NCBI RefSeq assembly: GCF_001039355.2
Contig: NW_019775393.1
Location: 286,498 to 348,497 of the forward strand
Source of the DNA: Lingula anatina
Taxonomy: Eukaryota > Brachiopoda > Lingulata > Lingulida > Lingulidae
Length of the DNA stretch: 62,000 bases
Reading direction: 5' to 3'
Shown here: positions 45,601 through 55,801 of the stretch, one piece after another
Layout of the letters: every line of letters begins with the position of its first letter
Numbering within the stretch: the stretch's first letter is position 1
Notes under the pieces: model-generated
Told to the model about the DNA's origin: nothing
Database searches by the model: none
The model's input: the letters and a program-made list of their open reading frames with translations, nothing else
Program-made: the position numbers and the translations under genes

Positions 45601-46467
45601 AGATACAGATACTCCAACATTTGCATGGTGCACAAGAACAGTTTTTTAAATTTTAATGGATCATTTCTAGCATTTGTCAGATACCTACATGTACTGTAAG
45701 TGCACGTATATTTTGCTTTCTAAAAATAAAACAGAAGCATTCTAGCATATTTTCAATTACAGCTAACGAGGACTACCTGAAGTATTACATCCACTCAGAT
45801 GGAATTTGGCAGATGCATCATGGGAAGCCATGGAAAGGATCCCCACAAGAGGAAGACCTAGAAAAAGCCAAGAAGCAGTTTACAACCAAGAATGGCTTCC
45901 TTGCTGTTCCTTCTGTAATCCCTGGGTTACCTCAAAATACAGAGAGTCTAACACATGGTATACATTTATGAGACTGATTTCAGACCAAGTGTTAATTGAT
46001 ATATTTACAGTTTTGATTTTTAGTTCAGGGGGCATGTGTGTAGACCGCGTACAGTGTATGTAAGGCAGACATTTAACAGTGCATGGGATGAGAGGTTATA
46101 GACGCACCTTAGAGGCATATTTTTTTAAGTTTAAGTAATTTTATCTCTAGTTTCAATGGTAAAAACTTGCCCAGTTAATTTCTTAACATTTTTTTTAACA
46201 GAAGAAGACAATATCAACAAACCTGGTGGTCAAGGCCCTCAGTTAACCATCAGTAAAGTAGAAACTGATGGCACTCCTACAGCAACTGTTCCCAAGACCA
46301 GTGGTGAGAGTGACGCGCAAAGGAAAAGGCACCACAGTGACGGGGCTCAGCACAACAAGAAACCAAATGGAAGCATTAAACGTTGGTCACTGCAACAGCC
46401 AGATAACATCCAGGAGGATACTATTGGTACGGGAGAAGTAGTTATTGCAAAGGAATCTGTTTTATAG
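40922..46467 (+). CDS. SLC16A10: SLC16 monocarboxylate-type transporter, MCT8/MCT10-like, complete
   Basis: Seven coding exons join in phase: 40922-41186, 42789-43408, 44192-44561, 44822-44928, 45439-45517, 45763-45957 and 46202-46467 (633 residues). The MCT signature is PPDGGWGWVV at 39-48 in the first helix. YGILLGTGCSLVYTPSLVIL and GHYFKKRLGLVNGIVTLGSA form the conserved helix 4-5 block. The second half has GVSRLVSGKLAD, GLCDGCFVCLLGPIAFDLVG and SQAVGFLLGLMSVPMMIGPP. These blocks are closest to MCT10/MCT8 (aromatic amino acid and thyroid hormone transporters). The Arg in GVSRL and the Asp in GLCDGCF correspond to the paired charged residues essential in MCT8. It is a 12-helix plasma-membrane facilitator. 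The hydrophilic C-tail (last three exons, about 180 residues) is longer than in MCT10. The ATG at 40922 is chosen because MVTKGKG directly precedes the acidic N-tail. The ortholog symbol is the best guess; the substrate is inferred. Confidence 0.93.
41614..41689. repeat. (GT)38 microsatellite
   Basis: A 76-base pure GT run in SLC16 intron 1. Confidence 0.97.
41714..41773. repeat. Perfect 30-bp tandem duplication
   Basis: AGAATGGTAGTTTTGACCAT CATGGAATT(T/A) occurs twice head to tail. Near identity indicates a recent event. It lies next to the GT microsatellite in SLC16 intron 1. Confidence 0.9.
42607..42666. repeat. (GT)n(GA)n compound microsatellite
   Basis: GT and then GA dinucleotides, about 120 bases upstream of the SLC16 exon 2 acceptor. 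Confidence 0.95.
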
Positions 46468-47901
46468 TTTGTTCATGGGGTGATATTTAGTGTACCGTAT
46501 CTCAGCAGATCAAAGAACTGATGCTGATATGTTCGAAGGCATGATAATTGTATTTTGTCATATGGAATACACTGAAAGATCACACAAGATTTAGAGTGAC
46601 CACATCAGCAGGAAACACATGTATACAGGTACACGAGGGCAGTTAACACATTTGGGAAAACTGTTGTAAGCTTGTGCAGTTGATCAAGGAATACTTCCTG
46701 AAATGAAAGTTACATTTTGTAGAAATACAAAATTGAACAATTGAGCATGCACTTACAAATTGATGTTTAAGCATTGCCCTTCTTTGAATAGGGATTGCTA
46801 TATTTAGAAAAATATTTATGAGTTGATGTCAACAGAGCTTTTTGGTAGGCTCAATAGTTGCAATGCAGGCTTGACAAAAATGAATCTTCAACAAAATTTG
46901 AGAATTGCGAGAGGGGAAGTTGTCCTCGCAATGCATTTTGAGCAAAGCTGAATAAATCTTGCCTGCTGCACATGTCAGCAAGCATTGCCCTAACTTACTA
47001 GCCTAATATTTGCATCTAAATAATCTACCTCGCTCTAACTGGAATAAGGCAGTTTACAGTGATTCAGTATATGGTAATTAGTCTTTCCTAACTCAATAAT
47101 TTGGTCAGTCAATTTCACAGAATGCCATAAGATAAATATCTGCCTTTACTGTTTGTGGATTCACTACTATGTGCAGATTCACTTAAAAAATTCACTCATT
47201 TTAAGGAATGTTTTTGAGATATTGATAAACATACAGTTTTTTCCATGTTCTTGAATGGCAAATTTTTATGTTAAATTTTAAAGGGCATTAATAAGTGATT
47301 ATAGGCATTTTCCATATTTTATTCCATACTTTATTTTTTTAATAATATTATATAGGATTGTTGAATTATGTCCCATAAATAAGTAAATATATTAAAACTG
47401 TTATGATGTTAATGTGATGTTACATACACATTTGATAGCACGTGTGAGAATCATTAATTTTGTTTGACTTTGAATTGTATTTCTTTCCCTCAGTAGTTTG
47501 AATTCGTGTTGTTCGCTTTTCATTTAATAAGCTGTTGTTTAAATTGTTTTATGTTACTATTTTATTACTCAGATCCATGAAATATTTTCATGCACTTTTA
47601 CATTTATTACAATTGTTTATCCAGTATTCATTATACTTTCTTCATATTATTTACTGAGCTTTGTGCCATATTAATATTTAATGATTGCTTAATGCATGTG
47701 ATGAGTGTTAAGTGCATTTGGCCATTCTTAAACATTTCACAGTAGATTTGTATAGTTATTATACAGGATACATTGAAATAGTGTTTCAAACTTTTATCTT
47801 TACTCGTGATAGAGTAGTATTGGCAAATCCATTTAATTTCATTGGGCATTATATTGATATTTCCTCTTTGTCCTTTTTATGGGGTAAAGATCAATAATAA
47901 A
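46468..47901 (+). other. SLC16 3' UTR
   Basis: AT-rich sequence follows the stop. The AATAAA at 47896-47901 (in ATCAATAATAAAAAC) is a strong candidate signal and gives a 3' UTR of about 1.4 kb. Confidence 0.45.
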
Positions 47902-50188
47902 AACTTCTATTTGCACACCAGTAGGTATTCTTTGTTACATGATCATAATTTTAATACTGATTGATTGGTTGAGAGGCAGTCATGTGTACTCAATATTTAA
48001 CCATATTGTTCAAGCTTCGGGTCAAACATTGCGAAGAGGTGAACTTGTCCAAAGTCGATAATTATAAAGAAGAACCAAAGCTTATCATCTTCTGGAACCA
48101 TAAAATTGCAAATATACTACAAAATTGCAAATTAGAGGATCTACCCCATTTAAATTATAAGGATTTCTTTCTTCCTTTGGAGGATCACATATTGGGTCGT
48201 CCATATTTAACCCAATTTCATAAGTCTGCAGACTGTACACAGGAGGGTACTAACCTGTGAATGCTTTTGAAAAACAACNTGACCATCCAAATTGCTTTCA
48301 AAGGTCATTCTCTGAATTGGTGATGGGGGTGGGGAATCTACTTTTTGTAGGCTTGTGAAAATGAAGATAAAAATGGATGGCTTCTAAGCAAGTTGGAGTT
48401 GAAGTCCAACTTGCATATAAATGTATCATGCAAATTTGACAAGAAGATATGGATAAGAAGACTTTGAGCAGTACATTTTTTGTCTTTAATTTTTTGCCAT
48501 ACTAAAGTATTGTCACTATACAACCTGTACCTATACAAAAATCCAAAGAAAGTCAAGTCTATCAGGTATTTTTTTTTTAATTACTGGTATAAAACTAGGA
48601 TAATTGTCATTAAAATCTGGGAGTCGGGGGGGGGTGATGCTTTGAATATTGGCAATTCAAACAAAGCCACGCTGGCACTTCCAAAATTAAGTTATTTTTG
48701 CAATGATAACAAATGACAGAATAAATGAAATCGCATTCAGAGCAAGTCTAAGTATTTAAATAAGTCTTATTTATTGTGTAAATCTACCATAAGATAATTC
48801 CACATGATTTACAGTAATGTCTATTTCTGAGAACAAACAAATATGAAAATTGAAGAAACGTTACTTAGATTGCAGGTACAAAATTATTACAAGATAACAT
48901 ATGAGCAAATTGGAAAACGGCATACTTCCAAGCACTTCTGTTATTCATTTGATTTCACAATAACCCTACATTCGATGATAATAATAATTTAATTACATAA
49001 ATTTGTGTAAGTATAGGCTCAGAATATATCCTCAATATGCCTGCAGCTGGTAGTAAATACAGTAATCGGAGTAATGTGAAGCCAGCTACACTACAAATAT
49101 CTCCTGACATTTCCATACCCACCATTTTCCTTTTTAAAAATCTGATTGAAAAAGAAAATCTTTTCATATTTACCCTTTTTCACTTTTACTGAGTTAGTGC
49201 TGATAGTTACCAGGTAGTCCAAATAAATAAATTTCTCAATCATTTAAAAACTTGGAGCTTTTCATAAAATTTACACAATATTTATAGTTTGTAACCGTGT
49301 ACTGAACTGATGTTACTGAATCTAACAATGGGCTTCCAATATGTTAACTACATGTTAAAAAAATTATCTTATATTGGAAGAAGATACGCGTTTTGTTCTA
49401 AGGTGGGCCTGCAGCAGCAACCAACTGATTAACAGGTATTACTACAGATACAAAAATCTCAATTAATCCTAGCAAAGGACTGAATCCCTTCATATCTTAA
49501 ATGTTGTTTTTACGTGATCCTTTTCAATTGGTCTGTATATTTAAATCAACAAACATAAATCTAGATGGATATAGCACAGTATTATACACTCCAATCTTAT
49601 ATAGGTATATGGAAATATTTAATAGTTAGTTATGTACAGCTTTGGACTATCACTACTACTACTAGTGTTGTGTATAAGATTACTGCAACCTACATTTCCT
49701 AATATCACTAAAATAGTCCAGACTTTTTGAAAAACTTCCTCACTATACACAACATATCATTATCAAAAAGGAATGGAGACCTCTGTTAGATAAACCAAAT
49801 CAGCCAAAAACTAAAGCATTTCTATCAGACATCATACATAAAATACTTAATGTTTGTTTTTTTTTTTTTTTTGTCTCACAAAGTGAGACAGTTGAAGCAT
49901 CCACTTTAAGCCAATTTAACTTATTTATGAAAATAAACATCGATAGAAAAGAACTGCAAAAATAACTTGATTCACACAAAAGAATCAGCTCCCTTTTCTT
50001 GGTTACATGATTTCCTATCATTTGTTTGGTAACAGTCATATTGTAATGGAGTTAAATATGTGTTTGGCCAGACTGCAGACCAGCCTTCATTTGAGCAAAC
50101 AGCATCACCATAACAAATGTCTTGAGGTTCAACCAAGCTGGAAGCTACTGTGCCCAAATTTTGATCATCATATTCATTGTCTTTAGTA

Positions 50189-50222
<34 letters not shown>

Positions 50223-50362
50223 TGTACGCATGCCCTAAACTAAGTACTTCCTATAATACACATGTATATCAATGTCCTTATATTTCACAAATTCAATAAG
50301 CCTTTTGAGATTAAAAAATGTCAATCATAGAAAAAATTTTTCTTATAATACACGTGTATAAT
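47902..50362. other. Convergent intergenic region SLC16/ZDHHC
   Basis: It contains the 3' UTR of the DHHC gene (minus strand), a single N at 48279 and a GT microsatellite at 50188-50225. A 92-codon frame (47982-48260, plus) without introns or recognisable motifs is not called. Confidence 0.45.
50188..50225. repeat. (GT)n microsatellite
   Basis: A GT run with one AT interruption, about 140 bases beyond the DHHC stop codon, so probably in its 3' UTR. Confidence 0.95.
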
Positions 50363-50502
50363 CTATACATCCCCAGGTCCAACGTCCTTCATGGCTTCCA
50401 CATGTGTAATGGTGCCATCAGAATTTGAATACAAGCCTGATGCTTTGTCTTCCCCTGGTAACTGTTCTCTGATCCCTGCTGGTGCACTTGTTCCCTCATG
50501 GC
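50363..50502 (-). CDS. ZDHHC14: DHHC gene last coding exon
   Basis: The acceptor ATTGCAG ends at 50503. With the phase-1 G of exon 55502-55601 it reads [43 protein letters not shown]-stop. The phase match and the protein-like composition support the assignment across a 5-kb intron; no homologous tail is recognised. Confidence 0.75.
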
Positions 50503-53500
50503 CTGCAATGAAGATGACAAGATTACACTCAGTGATGGCTTTATATGGATGGTACACAGGTGAATGCCCACCTTCAATTTCTGATCAATTTCACTTGTGT
50601 GCCAGGCAGCTGTTTTCTAGAATGTTTTTTTTATTCCTTATGTAGAAGGTAGCATGGTTATCAATCAGGCATGGGACATCTAAGAGTGCATTCCCATAGA
50701 TTTAGATCAATCCATCGAGATCGACCTAACTCCCTGGGGGTTCACGCTAAATTGATGTCAGCCGAGTGCGCACGGTAGTTAACTACCCCCTTACAGCTTT
50801 TAGTAGGCAGGACAGACGCTTAAGCCGGCTAAGCTGACAGTAATCTAGTGAGACTCCCCACTGGGATAGATTGATCTAAAATCTGTGGGAATGGGGTCTA
50901 CGGCTGTATTCCCAGAGCTTTTAGATCGATCGATCTATCCCTGCGGGGAGTCTCACTAGATTACTGTCAGACAATCCAGCTTAAATGTCCGTCCCGCCTA
51001 CTTCAAGCTGTAAGTGGGTAATTAACTTTCGTGTCCGCTCGGCTGACAGCTATTTAGCGTGAACCCCCATGGAGTTAGGTCAATCTAAAGTAGATCGTTC
51101 TAATCTCTGGAAATGGGGTCTAAGAGTGCATTCAGAAAAGATGATCTGTGGCCTAAATGGTCCACTGATTAAATATGGCTGGCCTCACCAAAAAGCAAGC
51201 CACCGTAATCCCCTGATGGTCTCCATGCCTTCACACGCCCCATTAAATGGATTAAATCTCGGAGAGTTTGCAAATGTCTAAATCTATCTACCATGTATTT
51301 GTATTTTTGTCTGAGAAAATGGAAGAATGATTAGACATCCATATGATAAAAGTAGTGATAAAAGGCCACCAACAGGCACTACACCTGACGGATACTTCTG
51401 GAAATCAAGTCAGTGGCTGCATCCAATATACCACTTCTTATGCAAAAAGTATTTTAACACAGATGAGCAGAGTTAAATCCAACATTATCCAATGGAAACA
51501 ATATGCTCTTTTATCTCATGTAAAAGTGTGAGTGTGAGCTAGAATTTTTATTCATTTCCCCAGTCTCCATATGGAGTTTTGTATATGGCCAATAGTAACA
51601 TATTTTGTGCAAAGTAAAATACCCTTTCTGGAGTTATATGAAAAGAGTTAACCAGACATCTTCAATGAAAATGGACATTTAAAAAAGATCAGAATTATCA
51701 GGCTGGCATGAATAATTCAAACTGCACTAGTAATGAAAATACCACTTGTATAAGACATATATTTTTCTTGTTTTTATATAACTTTTATAAATACAAGTAT
51801 CTATCCATGTTGTCCACAATTAAATCAATGATACATGGCAACAGGATATACTGCATCATCAGCATTTCTTAAATAAGCCATTAAGCTAATAAAACCATGT
51901 TAATATGAAAGTCTATAGCAAAGAACATGAAAGTATGCCAAATGCTACCTTAAATTCAATTGAATATCTACAATGCAGCTACTTCATAATTATTCATTAA
52001 TGATAACAACAATCTGTGAGGGGAAAAAAAGGCACTACTATAATGAATTGTTACAGATAACAATAGTGCCTTTAGTACGGAGGCGCATTCTCAGTTTTAC
52101 TTCATATCAACAATATCTAAATCCAAACAAATTGCCTGCTGAGTTGTGTAATCACATCCATGCATCAATTTTCTGTAAAGCTAGACAAACATGCAGCTTA
52201 CAAAACTAAATCCATCTTATTACTTTGTGGAAATCCTGCTTAAGCAAGTGCCACGCTGCCAATTTTTGTTCAATTTTAATAAGCATCTTTTGACATGAAT
52301 ATAATTATTTTCAAGGAGCTGCTTTGCCAGATTTTTAAGAGTTATTTCTGCAAAATACTCTATATATTGATACTTTTTAGGGTACAATGATATCTTTACA
52401 CAGGTCATTCATTCAAAAAAGACAGCAATGCTGTCAAATGGACATATGTATGAAGAAATTGATAGCTGATACGAGCAGTGGCATTAAAACTAAAAGCGAT
52501 GAACAACCAATTTAAAGACGACAGTGCACCAAATGTTTTTGTCAAGTTGGATGCAATATTAGATAATTCTGAGCAGTTTAATCGCCATCAATTGTTACTA
52601 CATACTGCTGTCATTGTGGACAATAGAAACCCTATCTAGCATAAGGCTTCATATCCATGGGACTTCAAATATGCATATTAAAAATGCCAATGCATGAGAA
52701 ATTCACAAAAGACTTTAAGAAAAAAAAACAGATCTATCAAGTCTTCTTATATTACTTAAAATGTATTTGGGTCCTAAAAAACTTGTAATTTTGAGAAAAT
52801 AAGTTACATAGTTTTTCTTTAATGGTGACAAAAGAGGCAAGTACTGGTTTATGCTTGGACACAGAGAATCTGTCCATAAAAAGAGTGACAGAAGGCAAAC
52901 ATGCAAAACACAACAGAAGGGCTTTTTTTTAATCAGTACAAGTACTAGATAGAGGGTTCCTACCATTAAATCTAGTCAATTTTACTCTTTCCCCTTCAGA
53001 ATATGGTCTCTATCTGCAATAATAGCTTTAGAACCACAGCAAAGATTTAACCATTGTTGTTTCAGATTATTCACATGAAAGCCAATCTTGAGAAAATGTT
53101 TAAGGCAGTGTTCAGTATTCTCTATGGGAAAGTGAGTGTGACAAGTTGTTGCATCTCGTGTTACTTTGTAGAATAGACCTTTGAAGGATTTAATACAGTT
53201 TACTTTCTGACAAGGCATTTCTTATTACATTTGGCATTTTGTTTAAGATCTCCTGCAGCATTCAATCAGACACATGAATTCCACTAGTGCTGTAACAAAA
53301 CACTGTTATCTATACAAGTGCCACAAACAAAAAAATGATGAATATTTCTGTACGTTTTATGAAAAATGAATGGCTTCATTTATGCTATTACTCAGAATTC
53401 AGAAAAAATATTGTTCGTAAAAGATAAATAAATAAATAAAAAATTTAAATGGATAAATAAATAATAACATGAGCAGAAAGTAATTAGTACATAAATACTG

Positions 53501-53701
53501 TGAAAAAACATAAAATTCCTTTTGACAAGAAAATCAATTTTTTCTTTTTCTAAGGCACTGTATTGTATTTCTGATACCATTTCAGGATTCCACACTTAAT
53601 ATTTTCCTTGTGAACTGATTCATTATGGAGTAATAGCACATAAAAACAACCATGAAAGCATCACAGTCACAACCAACACATAAACATGCCTCCTGTAAAT
53701 A

Positions 53702-53782
<81 letters not shown>

Positions 53783-55770
53783 GGGAAAAATGTACATCTT
53801 ACATGCTCCATCAAGCATGTTAAATCATAATGCTGACTATAATAATACATATTTTTTAGATGCTGCATTACACAGACAAAAATTCACATGTGACTGGCAG
53901 AGTGTGTGCAGAAGAGACTACACCAATCTACTTACCCTACAGAATCACACTACAAAAGATCATGGTGATGTAGGTGTAGGAAGAGTTTGATAGGAATGCA
54001 GAGAACCACCTGAAAACAGGAGATATACTTAATGGGAACTTGGTACAGAAGATAGCAACCAAAAAGAGAATGCTCAATTTATTCTAGAATAGAGATTCAA
54101 GATGTTTGTCACTTAAATTTGACAAGAGATTATGTGCTCACACTGGCCATGGCTAAGGTGAAATTTATTTAATTTTTTTCATTTTGATTCATTTCATTCA
54201 TGTATTATAAGGATTTATGAATGTGCATAATGATAATAATTTGCCTTATTTCCAGTTGGTATGGTAGAGTGTGATCCAAGAAAAAAAAATGATAAAAAGG
54301 GTGAGTGTTCAATGATGAACACAACTGTTATCATCTATTTCTGAAACATCCAATTTGTGAGGAAATGTTTTCAGAGAAAAAAAAACTAATCAAATGTTGT
54401 CAATTAATTTAAAGGGAAGGGTCAGAGTAATGGGAAACTGCAAAACATATCAATATATCCACTGTCCAACAAACCAATGAATGGCAGTAAATGCAACTAA
54501 GCTGCTTAAACATGAAAATACTACAGCACTACGGTATGTCCTTTTAGTGCTTGCTATTTTTAAAGTCCCACCAGCAGGCATAAAAAGTGTGCTTGAATTA
54601 TCCCTCTACCCATAAGTGTGGTTATGGTAATAGGAGTGAAAGTAAAAAAGATAGAAATGATAACCATGAGAAAGAATGAACTAAAAAAAAAAAAAAAAAA
54701 GAAAATGTTAATCATCTGACTTCAATTGCCAGCAGCATGTGCTATATATAGCCCAGGTTTTCAAGCAAGGTTTTCAATTTATATCTAACCTGAAAAAAAA
54801 TTGCACTGCCTTCATCAGGCAAATGTGAATCCTTCTCACTACTCATGTGCATCATTTGAGAATCAAACTGACATTTAAAGATTCATTTTCCCAAGCAATA
54901 ACCCAAGCAATATTGTTTCAAAAGAGACTACAAGACAGCAATGTATTACCCAACTCAATGAAACATTTAAGGGAATAAAACAAACATTTAATGTAGACAT
55001 TTTCCTGTGCTTGGATCCTTTAATTTATGGTATCCATAAGTCTGACAATAAATGTTCATATCAAGTCCTATGCAAACACACCTGTATCCCTTTCCTGTGA
55101 GAGCAATCAACATGAATGCTTCATGTGACACACCAATCTATTTCTTTCTAGATATACAGGCCGATTGCATGATATTGATTACATATCTTTCAAATATCCG
55201 TAGTGATTATAATCATAGCTCTGCGGCGATTTTCAATTAAAAGCCAGTGCCAGGGTATTGCATGGTTGCAAAGTTGATGGACATCTTTATAAAGGCCATT
55301 AAAATAAGAACAGCAGAGCCTCACCTTGTAATTAATCTGCTACAGAAATAAAACAGATCTACTGTTACATGATTACTATCTAAAGGCTGCATAATATCAA
55401 TCATGTTAAGTCAACAAAATATAAATTCATAATTTAAAAGTTAACTTAACAAATTTTGTGAAAAAATTTAAAATATTTTCATTAAAAAATTCTGCCTTTA
55501 CCTCTTATTGGTGGAAGTCTGTTATTGGGCATCGGGTTTTCTGAAGAAAGGGCACTTGGTGGTACTACGTAGTCATTCTGATTGGAATAATTCTTTTGAG
55601 GCTGAAATCATAATGAGCAAATATAAATTCCAAGAATTTATACCACAATGGATGAAGAAGTAACATTCAACATTACACTCAAGCCACTGCAATTAGTGAT
55701 CCTCGTTAAGCAATACATACTCCTGTTTGTTTGAATTCTAATGCTAATAGTATGGTTAAAATACCGATAG

Positions 55771-55801
<31 letters not shown>

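Noticed and set aside
47982-48260. 92-codon plus-strand frame in the SLC16/DHHC spacer
   Set aside because: Not recognised, no intron, no codon bias; possible but unsupported. A tblastn search against relatives would decide.
53582-53990. Frames made of poly-Phe or poly-Lys
   Set aside because: Translation of the 78-base A-run.
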